Positions 49,851-58,178 of a DNA stretch of 64,000 bases are shown piece after piece (the stretch's first letter is position 1; the number at the start of each line of letters is the position of its first letter). The notes under the pieces were generated by a model. The model saw nothing but the letters and a program-made list of their open reading frames with translations, had not been told where the DNA came from and made no database searches. Made by a program: the position numbers and the translations under genes. This DNA is from Catellatospora sichuanensis (GTDB lineage Bacteria; Actinomycetota; Actinomycetes; Mycobacteriales; Micromonosporaceae), in contig NZ_VIQO01000023.1 of the NCBI RefSeq assembly GCF_007483665.1, positions 186,001 through 250,000 of the forward strand. Direction: 5' to 3'.

Positions 49851-51535
49851 CCTTCCGGATCAGGGTGTTCGCCCTGGTGGCCATCGTCGTGCTGCTCGCC
49901 ACCGGAGCCAGCACATACCTCACCTTCACCCTCGCCGAGAACGCGGTGACCGCGTCCGCCACCGCCCAGCAGCAGGTCATGCGGCAGATCGCCGAAGAGG
50001 TCACCCAGTACGGCCGCAATCACGGCACCTGGGAAGGCATAGCCGAGGTGGCAGCCGGCATCGCCGACAGAACCGGCCGGCGCATCCGGCTCGACACGCA
50101 GGACGGGCAGGTCGGCATCGTCGACACCGCGGTGCTCGCGGGCGAACCGGTGACCCCGATGACGAAACTGACCTTCCCGCTCGACGCCCGACCGCGGCTC
50201 GACCTGCCTGAAGAGTCGGGAAAGGAGCGGGATACCACGCTGCTGGCGATCGAGCGGTACCGGCAGGAGATCCGGTTCGCCGCCTGCCTGTCCCGCGCGG
50301 GCGTGCCGGCCCAGGCCGTCACGACCCACTACGGACTGCCGCTCATCACGCAGTCCACTGCCCCGCCCGACCTGGTGACCGAGTGCCGAACGGGCTCGGC
50401 GAGCCAGCCGTACTCGATCACCCGCGACCGGGAGGAGGTCGACCGCTGTGCCGACTCGCCCAGCGAGGCGGCCGCCCCCGGCTCCCGCCCCAAGGCCGCC
50501 CGGCCCGAGGCCTCCCGCACCGCGGAGCCCGATCCGGCACAGCACCTGCGCACCTGCCTGGGCGAGGTCTTCCTCGCCCGGATCGGCATCGTCGGACCGG
50601 AGCCGCTGCGTCTGGCCGTCAGCTCGGAGGACGGCATCGACACCACGCCGATCATCCTGGCCTTCAGCGTGGTCGCCGTGCCCATCGTGCTCGGCTCCCT
50701 GCTGCTCAGCCGCCATGTGCTGCGCCCCATCCAGCGCCTGACGGTGGCTGCCCGCCGCTTCGGGGAAGGTTCCCTGGACCAGCGCGTGAGCGTCGAGGGC
50801 GGTGACGAACTGGCCCAGCTCGGCGCCACGTTCAACGGGATGGCCGATTCGCTGCAGCACGCGGAGGAGCGGCAACGGCGGATGATCGCCGACGTCGCCC
50901 ACGAGTTGCGCACTCCGCTCGCCAACGTCCGCGCCTACCTGGAGGCCCTGGAGGACGGCCTGGTCACCGCCGACGCGACGCTGTTCCGCTCGCTGCACGA
51001 GGAGGCCATGCTGCAACAGCGGATCATCGACGACCTGCAGACCCTGGCCCTGGCCGAGGCAGGTGCGCTCGCATACCACCGGTCCAGAGTCGACATCGGC
51101 GAGCTGCTGGAGAACTGCCGGGCAGCGCACCAGCCGGCAGCCGCGGCCGTCACCGTCGATCTTGAGGTGGTCGCCGGGTCTGCGCTCCTGGTCCACGCCG
51201 ACGCGGGCCGGCTGCGGCAGGCGGTGGGCAACCTGGTGACCAACGCGGTCCGGCACGCGCCGGCGGGCACGACGGTCACGTTGGCCGCGCTGCGGGCCGG
51301 GCAGACCGTGCAGGTAAGGGTCACCGACCGCGGTTCCGGCATCCCCGCAGAGGATCAGAAACGCGTCTTCCACCGGTTCTGGCGCGCGGACCGGGCACGG
51401 ACGCGGGCCACCGGCGGCAGCGGACTGGGGCTGACCATCGCCCGGCAGATCACCGTCGACCACGGCGGCACGATCGGGGTGGTCAGCGAGGCCGGTCACG
51501 GTACGACGTTCACGATCTCCCTGCCGACCACGTGA
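49847..51535 (+). CDS. HAMP-containing sensor histidine kinase
   Basis: 562 residues. Two transmembrane helices (residues about 7-25 and 265-285) enclose a 240-residue extracellular domain with several cysteines (AACLSRAG, TECRTGS, DRCADSP, RTCLGEV) and a Pro/Ala/Arg-rich stretch. A HAMP domain (SRHVLRPIQRLTVAARRFGE) leads to HisKA His352 (VAHELRTPLANV) and the HATPase with NLVTNAVRHAPAG and DRGSGIP. The Cys-rich sensor suggests redox, metal or antibiotic sensing. Confidence 0.95.
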   Translation: MTFRIRVFALVAIVVLLATGASTYLTFTLAENAVTASATAQQQVMRQIAEEVTQYGRNHGTWEGIAEVAAGIADRTGRRIRLDTQDGQVGIVDTAVLAGEPVTPMTKLTFPLDARPRLDLPEESGKERDTTLLAIERYRQEIRFAACLSRAGVPAQAVTTHYGLPLITQSTAPPDLVTECRTGSASQPYSITRDREEVDRCADSPSEAAAPGSRPKAARPEASRTAEPDPAQHLRTCLGEVFLARIGIVGPEPLRLAVSSEDGIDTTPIILAFSVVAVPIVLGSLLLSRHVLRPIQRLTVAARRFGEGSLDQRVSVEGGDELAQLGATFNGMADSLQHAEERQRRMIADVAHELRTPLANVRAYLEALEDGLVTADATLFRSLHEEAMLQQRIIDDLQTLALAEAGALAYHRSRVDIGELLENCRAAHQPAAAAVTVDLEVVAGSALLVHADAGRLRQAVGNLVTNAVRHAPAGTTVTLAALRAGQTVQVRVTDRGSGIPAEDQKRVFHRFWRADRARTRATGGSGLGLTIARQITVDHGGTIGVVSEAGHGTTFTISLPTT

Positions 51536-51589
51536 CCCACCCTGCTGCCGCGGCTGGTCTGCGATGCGGACACGGGCACTCCTCCGGTC

Positions 51590-52675
51590 TCAGTAGGGGT
51601 CGCCGTGGCCCGGCAGCCGTCCCCCGGCCATGGCGAGCAGCCGGGCGGCGGCCCCGGGCCGGGCGCGCAGGGGTGGCGAGCCGTCGCCGGTGCCATGGGC
51701 CATGCCGTCGAGCAGCTCGGCGAGCGCATCGAGGGCATCGGTGCGCGGTCGCCAGCCCAGTTCGGCCTCGGCGCGGTGGCAGGACATCAGCGGGCAGTTC
51801 GCGGCGAGCCGGATCCAGCCGGGTTCGGTGGGCTGCAGGCGGGCCGTCCAGGTCAGCGCTGCGGCGGCGTGCAGCAGTGCGGGCGGCACGGGCACGGCCA
51901 TCCCGTGGAACCGGGCGCCGACACTGGCCGCGTCGAGCACCGGCTCCGCGGCGATGTTGAACGCGCCGTGCGCCTGGGCCAGAATCGCCCGCGCGTACGC
52001 ATCGGCGACGTCGTCGCTGTGCACCGCCTGCACCCGCAGCGTGCGTCCGCCCGGCAGCAGCGGGAGGCGGCCGTGGCGCAGCAGGCCCAGCGGGGCCAGC
52101 GGACCGGCGAACAGCCGCGCGATCTCCGCCGCGGCAGAGCGCTGGAAGGCCAGCCCGTTGCGGATGCGGACCACCCGCAACCGCGGCTGCTCGTCCTCGA
52201 GGCGGTCCAGCAGCGCTTCGACGTCGGCCTTGTCCTGGCTGTAGGTCGAGCCGGGCACGCCGGTGACGGGCCAGTCCTCGTCGACCCGGTCGTCTTTCGG
52301 GCCGGACGCGTACGCCCCGACCGACGACGCGACCAGCAGCGCCGGCACCGAGGCGGCGACCACGGCGGCGGCCGTGCCGGCGGTGCCCATGACGTTGGTG
52401 TGCCGGATCCGGGCCCGGTCGTGGCTGGGCTGGATCTGCCAGGCCAGATGGATCACCGCGGCCGCGCCCGCGAACAGGTCAGCCAGCTCCCGCGTCGCCT
52501 CCGGCGCGCCGACGTCCACGCGGTGCCACTGCACCTGGTCGTACGGCGGACCGGCGTCCCGCGCGGGCAGCCGCCGGGCCACGCCCGTGATCTGGTCGAA
52601 CTCTCCTCCGTCGACCAACCGGCGCAGGACCGCGGTCCCGATGTTGCCGGTGGCCCCCACCACGACGACTCGCAT
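51590..52675 (-). CDS. NAD-dependent epimerase/dehydratase (extended SDR)
   Basis: 361 residues from the ATG at 52673-52675. The nucleotide-binding motif is VVVVGATGNIGTAVLRRLVD. The catalytic Tyr/Lys lie in TYSQDKADVE, with VASSVGAYA supplying the Ser. These SDRs act on nucleotide sugars or related carbonyls. The start overlaps the AI-2E gene stop by 1 nt, so the two are cotranscribed. Substrate is not evident. Confidence 0.9.
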   Translation of the reverse strand: MRVVVVGATGNIGTAVLRRLVDGGEFDQITGVARRLPARDAGPPYDQVQWHRVDVGAPEATRELADLFAGAAAVIHLAWQIQPSHDRARIRHTNVMGTAGTAAAVVAASVPALLVASSVGAYASGPKDDRVDEDWPVTGVPGSTYSQDKADVEALLDRLEDEQPRLRVVRIRNGLAFQRSAAAEIARLFAGPLAPLGLLRHGRLPLLPGGRTLRVQAVHSDDVADAYARAILAQAHGAFNIAAEPVLDAASVGARFHGMAVPVPPALLHAAAALTWTARLQPTEPGWIRLAANCPLMSCHRAEAELGWRPRTDALDALAELLDGMAHGTGDGSPPLRARPGAAARLLAMAGGRLPGHGDPY

Positions 52676-53772
52676 CACGGCTCCGTACCCGCAGGTCGGT
52701 GATCTGAATCGTCGGCGGGCTCGGGCAGATGTTCGGGTGGCAGCGGTCGGCGCAGTTCGACCAGCACCGTCTTGACGGTGGCGGCGATCGGGATGGCCAT
52801 GAGCGCGCCGACCAGTCCGAGCAGCCCGGCGCCGAGCAGGCTGGCCAGCAGCACCGCGAGCGCGGGCATGTCCAGGCTCTGCTTCATCACCTTCGGCACG
52901 ATGACGTAGTTCTCGATCTGCTGGTAGATCAGCAGCCAGATCACGATGCCGATCGCGGCGGGCCACAGCCCGGAGGTGAGGGCCGCGACCAGCCCGCAGA
53001 CCGCGGTGCCCAGCGTCGCGCCGACGAGCGGGATGAGGTCGGTCACCGCGACCACGAGGGCCAGCGGCAGCGCGAACGGGATGCCCAGCACCAGCAGGCC
53101 GACGTAGGCGATCACCCCTGCGATCACCGAGATCAGCAGGTTGCCGATCATGTACGAGCCGACCTTGTCCACGACCACGTCGACGATGCGGCGCGCCCGC
53201 TCGCGTTGCCGGTCGGGGGCCATCAGCTGGACCCGGCGGCGCAGTCGCGGCATGTCGGCGAGGAAGTACAGCGACAGCACCAGCACGGTCAGCGCGGCCG
53301 CGAGCACGCCGAGGAAGGTGCGGAACAGGCTCAGCAGGCTCGTGCCGACCCGCTCGGGCACCGAGGCGACGAGTTCGTTGAGCCGGTCGCCGAGCCCGTA
53401 CCTGGCGCTGAGCTCCCGGAACGCGCGTGAGCGCTCGTCGAGGTCCTGGATGTGGGCAGGCAGGTCGCTGGTGAGCTGCCCGGCCTGGCGGACCAGCGGC
53501 GGCCCGATCCCGGCGAGCACCAGCGCGATCAGGGCCGCGACGACGACCAGGATGATGGTGACGGCGTAGGGGCGGCGGATGCGGTGGCGCACCAGCCAGC
53601 GGACCGCCGGGTCGAGGCTGACCGCCACGAACAGCGACACGAGGACCAGCACCAGAATTCCGCGTACCGACCAGACGGCGGCCAGCACCACGCCCACCAG
53701 GGCGATGCCGCACGAGGCGGCCACCGCCCACCGGAAGACATCGGCCGTGCTCACTCGATGTCCGTTCGCCAC
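52675..53772 (-). CDS. AI-2E-family transporter
   Basis: 365 residues from GTG. Seven or eight hydrophobic helices (CGIALVGVVLAAVWSVRGIL, AVTIILVVVAALIALVLAGI, and the late PALAVLLASLLGAGLLGLVG), with the signature LIYQQIENYVIVPKVM. The family exports autoinducer-like or other small molecules or ions. It is coupled to an SDR epimerase, possibly for export of a sugar-modified product (inference). Confidence 0.92.
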   Translation of the reverse strand: MANGHRVSTADVFRWAVAASCGIALVGVVLAAVWSVRGILVLVLVSLFVAVSLDPAVRWLVRHRIRRPYAVTIILVVVAALIALVLAGIGPPLVRQAGQLTSDLPAHIQDLDERSRAFRELSARYGLGDRLNELVASVPERVGTSLLSLFRTFLGVLAAALTVLVLSLYFLADMPRLRRRVQLMAPDRQRERARRIVDVVVDKVGSYMIGNLLISVIAGVIAYVGLLVLGIPFALPLALVVAVTDLIPLVGATLGTAVCGLVAALTSGLWPAAIGIVIWLLIYQQIENYVIVPKVMKQSLDMPALAVLLASLLGAGLLGLVGALMAIPIAATVKTVLVELRRPLPPEHLPEPADDSDHRPAGTEP

Positions 53773-53883
53773 CGAACGTATGTTCCCTCACCTGCATCTT
53801 TCCTAAACATGACCACGAAGTGAGATTGTTCTCCTATATGCCGGGACGCGATCTTTAGACTCTCCCGGTAGGAGGGATCAACC

Positions 53884-54681
53884 ATGACGACGTACACGCA
53901 CGGACACCACGAGACGGTGCTGGTGTCACACCGCTGGCGCACCGCGGCCAACTCCGCCGCCTACCTGCTCCCCCACCTGCGGCCGGGCCGGTCGGTGCTG
54001 GACGTGGGCTGCGGGCCGGGCACCATCACCGCCGACCTGGCCGACGCGGTCGCCCCGGCCCGGCTCACCGCGCTGGAGCTGACCGAGGACGCGCTGGGTC
54101 TGGCCCGCGCCGAGATCGCCGCCCGCGCCACCGCCAACGTCGACTTCCTGGTCGCCGACGTGCAGGCCCTCGGCCTGCCCGACGGCTCGTTCGACGTGGT
54201 CCACGCCCACCAGGTGCTGCAGCACCTGTCCGACCCGGTCGGCGCGCTGCGCGAGATGGGCCGGGTGTGCCGGCCCGGCGGGGTGGTGGCCGCCCGCGAC
54301 GGCGACTACGCCGCGTTCACCTGGTGGCCGCTGATCCCGGCGCTCGACGAGTGGCTGGCGCTGTACCGGCGCATCGCCCGCGACAACGGCGGCGAACCCG
54401 ACGCCGGCCGACGCCTGCACTCGTGGGCGCGAGCGGCGGGGTTCACCGACGTCACCGCGACCGCGAGCGTCTGGTGCTACGCCTCCCCCGCGGAGCGGGC
54501 CTGGTGGGGTGGCATGTGGGCGGAGCGTGTCGTGCAGTCGGCACTGGCCGGGCAGGCCGTCGCCGCCGGCTACGCCACGACGGCCGACCTGCGGCGGATC
54601 GCCGACGGCTGGCGGGAGTGGGTGGCGGCCGAGGACGGCTGGTTCGCGGTGCCGCACGGCGAGATCATCTGTCACGTCTGA
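53884..54681 (+). CDS. class I SAM-dependent methyltransferase
   Basis: 265 residues; GTAGGAGGG precedes the ATG. The Rossmann motifs are SVLDVGCGPGTITADLADAV, TALELTEDALGLA and VVHAHQVLQHLSDP with the GG-turn in RVCRPGGVVAARDG. This is the UbiE/COQ5-like group. A His-rich N-terminal (YTHGHHETVLVSHRWRTA) is unusual. The substrate is unknown; a CsoR-type operator follows within 3 bp of its stop. Confidence 0.9.
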   Translation: MTTYTHGHHETVLVSHRWRTAANSAAYLLPHLRPGRSVLDVGCGPGTITADLADAVAPARLTALELTEDALGLARAEIAARATANVDFLVADVQALGLPDGSFDVVHAHQVLQHLSDPVGALREMGRVCRPGGVVAARDGDYAAFTWWPLIPALDEWLALYRRIARDNGGEPDAGRRLHSWARAAGFTDVTATASVWCYASPAERAWWGGMWAERVVQSALAGQAVAAGYATTADLRRIADGWREWVAAEDGWFAVPHGEIICHV

Positions 54682-54683
54682 CC

Positions 54684-54700
54684 ATACCCCCAGGGGGTAT
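54684..54700. promoter_or_regulatory. CsoR-type operator (copper-responsive)
   Basis: ATACCCCC-A-GGGGGTAT, a perfect 8-1-8 palindrome with the G/C-tract flanked by TA that CsoR/RcnR repressors recognise. It lies 20 bp upstream of the DUF4396 start and likely covers its promoter. No csoR gene lies inside the window. Confidence 0.75.
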
Positions 54701-54720
54701 TCGGAGGTATGCTGGGCGGC

Positions 54721-55251
54721 ATGGATCACCACGACCATGCCGCCCACGGCCACGTCACCGACGAAGCCGCCCGCAGCGCGGCGACCGAGCACACCCCCCA
54801 TGTCCACGCTGCCCCCGCCGCGACCTGGCGCATGGCCGCCTCGGCGACGCTGCACTGCCTCACCGGCTGCGCCATCGGCGAGGTCCTGGGCATGGTCATC
54901 GGCACCGCGCTGGGCTGGGCGGCCGGGCCGACGGTCGTGCTGTCGGTGGCCCTGGCGTTCGTCTTCGGCTACGCGCTGACCATGCGCAGCGTGCTGCGCG
55001 CCGGGGTCGGCTTCCGGCAGGCGCTGAAGGTCGCGCTCGCCGCGGACACGGTGTCCATCGCGGTGATGGAGCTGATCGACAACGCCATCATGGTCGGCGT
55101 GCCCGGCGCCATGGACTCCGGTTTGAACAGCTGGCTGTTCTGGGCGGCACTGGCGTTCTCGCTGCTGATCGCGTTCGTGCTCACCGTCCCCGTCAACCGC
55201 TGGCTCATCTCCCGCGGCAAGGGCCACGCCGTCGTGCACCAGTACCACTGA
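54721..55251 (+). CDS. DUF4396 His-rich integral membrane protein
   Basis: 176 residues from ATG 54721 (an ATG at 54709 is nearer a GGAGG and adds 4 residues). The N-terminus is a metal-binding-like MDHHDHAAHGHV. Four hydrophobic helices follow (for example TLHCLTGCAIGEVLGMVIGT and WLFWAALAFSLLIAFVLTVP), including a conserved Cys-x-x-x-Cys. The CsoR-like operator indicates copper-inducible expression. A copper or silver transporter/sequestration role is inferred. Confidence 0.88.
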   Translation: MDHHDHAAHGHVTDEAARSAATEHTPHVHAAPAATWRMAASATLHCLTGCAIGEVLGMVIGTALGWAAGPTVVLSVALAFVFGYALTMRSVLRAGVGFRQALKVALAADTVSIAVMELIDNAIMVGVPGAMDSGLNSWLFWAALAFSLLIAFVLTVPVNRWLISRGKGHAVVHQYH

Positions 55252-55270
55252 GGCCTGCGGCCACGACCCG

Positions 55271-55300
55271 AACGCCCCGTCCTGTCGGACGGGGCGTTTA
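55271..55300 (+). terminator. terminator after DUF4396
   Basis: AACGCCCCGTCC / GGACGGGGCGTT, 12-bp stem with a TGTC loop, 19 bp after the stop codon. Confidence 0.88.
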
Positions 55301-55345
55301 CCATGCGGCGGACCATCCACCTTTCCTGATGGAGGAGGCCCGCCC

Positions 55346-55855
55346 ATGGACGGCGACGGCAGCCCCGCGGTGCGCGTGTCCCGGCGCATCGACGCCCCCG
55401 CGGCCGCGATCTTCCGGGTGCTTGCCGACCCGGCCCGCCACCTGGCCCTGGACGGCTCCGGCATGCTTCGCGGAGCCGTGACGCAGACGGCCGTCACCGG
55501 GGTCGGCGACGTCTTCGTGATGCGGATGTACTACTCGGCCCACGGCGACTACGAGATGGACAACCACGTCGTCGAGTTCGAGCAGGACAGGCGGATCAGC
55601 TGGGAGCCCGTGGCGGGCCGCGGCCACCCCGACGCCGCTGCGCCGGACGCCCGGTGGGGCCACCGGTGGAGTTACCAGCTCCTCCCCGACGGACCCGGCG
55701 CGACCATCGTCACCGAGAGTTACGACTGCTCGCGGGCACCCGAGGACGAGCGGGTGTCCATGGACGACGGCCGGATCTGGATCGAGAGCATGCAGGACAC
55801 GCTCCGCCGGCTCGACGAACTGTGCACCGGCCGGCGCGCCGGCGCGGACGCCTGA
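55346..55855 (+). CDS. SRPBCC-family protein
   Basis: 169 residues; GGAGG upstream of the ATG. The START-like core is RVSRRIDAPAAAIFRVLADP with HGDYEMDNHVVEFEQDRRIS and a C-terminal IWIESMQDTLRRLDELC. It is a monocistronic gene. Cavity ligand is unknown. Confidence 0.87.
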   Translation: MDGDGSPAVRVSRRIDAPAAAIFRVLADPARHLALDGSGMLRGAVTQTAVTGVGDVFVMRMYYSAHGDYEMDNHVVEFEQDRRISWEPVAGRGHPDAAAPDARWGHRWSYQLLPDGPGATIVTESYDCSRAPEDERVSMDDGRIWIESMQDTLRRLDELCTGRRAGADA

Positions 55856-55863
55856 CCGAGCGC

Positions 55864-55894
55864 CCGGGTGGCGCGGCGGGGCCGCGCCACCCGG
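55864..55894. terminator. convergent terminator
   Basis: CCGGGTGGCGCGG / CCGCGCCACCCGG, a perfect 13-bp stem with a CGGGG loop, between the convergent SRPBCC and DUF305 genes. Confidence 0.85.
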
Positions 55895-55900
55895 ACCGGT

Positions 55901-56512
55901 TCACAGGCGCGCCAGCAGCGCCTTCATCGTGACGATCTCAGCCTGCTGGGCTGCGACGATCTGCTGGGCCAGTTCCTTGGCCGCGGGGTTCGCGCCGTTC
56001 GCGAGCTCCTGCTGCGCCATGGTGACCGCGCCCTCGTGATGCGCGATCATCAGCTCGCTGAACATCCGGTCGAAGTCGCGGCCCGACGTGGCCTCCAGCG
56101 CCGCCAGCTGAGCGTCGCTCATCATGCCGGGCATGCCCTGGTGGCCGGTCTCGTGGCCGGGCATGGCAGTCGGCCGCTGCCAGGTCCGCAGCCACCCGGT
56201 CATCGTGGCGATCTCCGGGTCCTGGGCCGCCCTGATCTGCTCGGCCAGCGCCTTGACCTGGGCGTCGGCCGCGCGGGTGGGCGCGAGCTGCGCCATCCGC
56301 ACCGCCTGCTGGTGGTGCGGGATCATCCCCTGGGCGAACGCCACGTCGACGTCGTTGAACGAGCCGATCGCCGAACTCGCGGTCGCCGTGGGCGTCGCGC
56401 CGGAGCCGTGGTCCATGCCGGAATGGCCGCCGCCGCAGCCGGCGAGGACCAGGGCGGTGACGGCTGCGGCGGCCGGCATCAGGGCAGCGCGCAGCGAGGT
56501 GTTGCTGAACAT
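55901..56512 (-). CDS. DUF305 lipoprotein (copper-associated)
   Basis: 203 residues. Lipoprotein signal ends LAGC. Two DUF305 repeats with the histidine pairs MIPHHQQAVRMAQ and MIAHHEGAVTMAQ carry the metal ligands. Met/Gly-rich MPGHETGHQGMPGMM lies between. DUF305 proteins bind or sense copper and are often coregulated by CsoR. It belongs functionally with the DUF4396 gene 650 bp away. Confidence 0.9.
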   Translation of the reverse strand: MFSNTSLRAALMPAAAAVTALVLAGCGGGHSGMDHGSGATPTATASSAIGSFNDVDVAFAQGMIPHHQQAVRMAQLAPTRAADAQVKALAEQIRAAQDPEIATMTGWLRTWQRPTAMPGHETGHQGMPGMMSDAQLAALEATSGRDFDRMFSELMIAHHEGAVTMAQQELANGANPAAKELAQQIVAAQQAEIVTMKALLARL

Positions 56513-56588
56513 GATCGAATCGACCTCTCGGTGTCGGGAAAGGGGTGTACGGCAGGACCTGCCGCGCCGGAGCGCGGCAGCACGGGTC

Positions 56589-57074
56589 CTAGTGCCGCAT
56601 CACCGACACCGTGGCCAGGGTGAGACCGAGTCCGCGTACGGGCGGGCCGCGCGAGGCCGCACCCGCGCGGGCGCGGGACGGGCCTGCAGGATGGCGGCGG
56701 GACACCACGCCCAGCAGCCAGAACAACAGCAGCAGCACGCCGAGAGCGGTCAGCACCGCCACGCACAGGTCCCACCAGTCCATGCCAGCGGTGTGGCGGC
56801 CGGGCGGCACCAGCAGCCGGGCGCAGTGGCCGTCGGGGCACCCTTCCTGCGGAACGGCCTCGACGTGTGCGGCCATGGCGGCGACCGTCGCGGTCATGCC
56901 CGCTGCGGTCCCCTCGGCGGCCGGCGCGGTTCCGTGGCCCGGCATCGGCGTCATGGCGGCGTGGGCTGCGCCGCCGTGCCCGAGGGTGTGCATCGCGGCG
57001 AGGCCGACCAGGGTGGCGAGCAGCAACAGCACCCGGGCCGTCCGACCCGGTCGGGCCGTCGAAAGCCGCCGCAT
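56589..57074 (-). CDS. Met/His-rich membrane protein near the copper genes
   Basis: 161 residues. One N-terminal hydrophobic helix with TLGHGGAAHAAMTPMPGHG, an extracytoplasmic His/Met-rich segment with CPDGHC, and a second hydrophobic helix (LCVAVLTALGVLLLLFWLLG). The layout resembles the DUF6153 family of actinomycetes (family memory, not verified). Metal binding by His/Met and Cys-x-x-x-x-Cys is inferred. It shares the direction of DUF305. Confidence 0.75.
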   Translation of the reverse strand: MRRLSTARPGRTARVLLLLATLVGLAAMHTLGHGGAAHAAMTPMPGHGTAPAAEGTAAGMTATVAAMAAHVEAVPQEGCPDGHCARLLVPPGRHTAGMDWWDLCVAVLTALGVLLLLFWLLGVVSRRHPAGPSRARAGAASRGPPVRGLGLTLATVSVMRH

Positions 57075-57102
57075 GCCGCCACCGTATCCCGTCGGGGCGG
57101 CT

Positions 57103-57855
57103 CTACGCGGGGCGGTGGGCGATGAAGCAGTCGCGGGGGGTGCGGTCCTCGGTGGTCTGCTCGGTCACGAGTTCGGGGGCGAACCCGGCCTCGGCGAGCA
57201 GTTTCAGCCACACCTCGCGGGCGAAGACGCCGGTGCGGTGGGTCTCGTGGACCGTGCGCACACTGCCGTCGGACTCGCGCAGCAGGAACGCGTACTCGGT
57301 GAGGGTCCAGGTGTCGGTGGGGTCGGGGTCCCAGGACCACTCGAGGAAGCGCACGCCGCGCCCGTCGGGGCCGTCGGCGCCGCCGTGGTCGGCGCCGGGT
57401 TCGTAGGTCTGCGCCGTCTCGTCGGGCAGCAGCACGGCGACGCCGCCGGGCCGGCAGTGGGCGTACGCCGTCGCGAACGCCTGCCGCAGGTCGTCCTCGG
57501 TCGTCAGGTAACTCACCGCGTCGTGCAGGACAACCGCGTCGAAGGTGCGGCCCAGCCGCAGCGTGCGCATGTCCCCGACGTGGTGCTCGCAGCCCGGGTG
57601 CAGCTGCCGCGACACGTCGACCATCTCCGCGGACAGGTCCGACAGCGTCATCGTGAAATGTTCCCGCAGGTGCACCGCATTGTGTCCGCCGCCGCTGCCC
57701 AGCTCCAGCACCTCGCGCACCGGGATCGACGCCGAGCGCAGCAGCCGCGCCGTGAACGCCATCTCCTCGGCGTAGTCGGCGACCGGCGAGATCAGCGGCC
57801 ACCACCGGGCCAGCTGGCCGTAGAACCGGTACTGCCCGTCCGCGTCGTCGGTCAT
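57103..57855 (-). CDS. class I SAM-dependent methyltransferase
   Basis: 250 residues. SAM motif I is VLELGSGGGHNAVHL, followed by TLSDLSAEMVDVSRQLHPGC and VVLHDAVSYL. Similar to the general 'class I' methyltransferases with a YxxLAxxxWPL N-terminus (FYGQLARWWPLISPVADYAE). Substrate is unknown. It runs away from the argS leader region. Confidence 0.9.
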   Translation of the reverse strand: MTDDADGQYRFYGQLARWWPLISPVADYAEEMAFTARLLRSASIPVREVLELGSGGGHNAVHLREHFTMTLSDLSAEMVDVSRQLHPGCEHHVGDMRTLRLGRTFDAVVLHDAVSYLTTEDDLRQAFATAYAHCRPGGVAVLLPDETAQTYEPGADHGGADGPDGRGVRFLEWSWDPDPTDTWTLTEYAFLLRESDGSVRTVHETHRTGVFAREVWLKLLAEAGFAPELVTEQTTEDRTPRDCFIAHRPA

Positions 57856-57941
57856 CCGCTCATGTTAGGAAGGTGCCCCTCCGCTACGCATGCCGTTTAC
57901 AAGGTGCCCTTCCTTTCCCGGTGGCGGGGTCGGGTAGGGTC

Positions 57942-58052
57942 ATGGGCATGTTTCCCGCTGTGGTGCGCGCCGGCCTTCGTGGCCGTGTCGCCGTGCGCCG
58001 GCCGGGTCTCGTCGTCGTGATCGAGCGACGACGAATCATGGCAGCTCGCTGA
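57942..58052 (+). CDS. Arg-rich leader ORF upstream of argS
   Basis: 36 codons from ATG 57942 (or 57948) ending in TGA at 58050-58052. Nine of 36 residues are Arg, three of them consecutive CGA codons (rare in such GC-rich genomes) at 58026-58034. These codons form the 3' arm of a perfect 9-bp hairpin. The arrangement fits an attenuator leader controlling the arginyl-tRNA synthetase gene 126 bp downstream. No ribosome site is clear. Confidence 0.45.
   Translation: MGMFPAVVRAGLRGRVAVRRPGLVVVIERRRIMAAR
58009..58034 (+). promoter_or_regulatory. hairpin in the argS leader
   Basis: TCGTCGTCG / CGACGACGA, a 9-bp stem with an 8-nt loop inside the leader ORF. A weaker GGCAGC/GCTGCC stem follows (about 58039-58075) and ends with TTTCT, terminator-like. 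Confidence 0.5.
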
Positions 58053-58178
58053 CGCCCTTTCGCGCGCGGCGCTGCCTTTCTCAGCACCTTCTGTCTGATC
58101 TTTGTAGTGGCCTGCCCGGTGCGATGCCGCTCCGGCGGGCTGCTCCTGCCCGTTTCCCTGCGAGAGAGCTGAGTTCAC

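Noticed and set aside
51590..53797. single 735-residue frame spanning the epimerase and the AI-2E gene
   Set aside because: The upstream half is the out-of-frame reading of the AI-2E transporter; the true epimerase starts at 52675.
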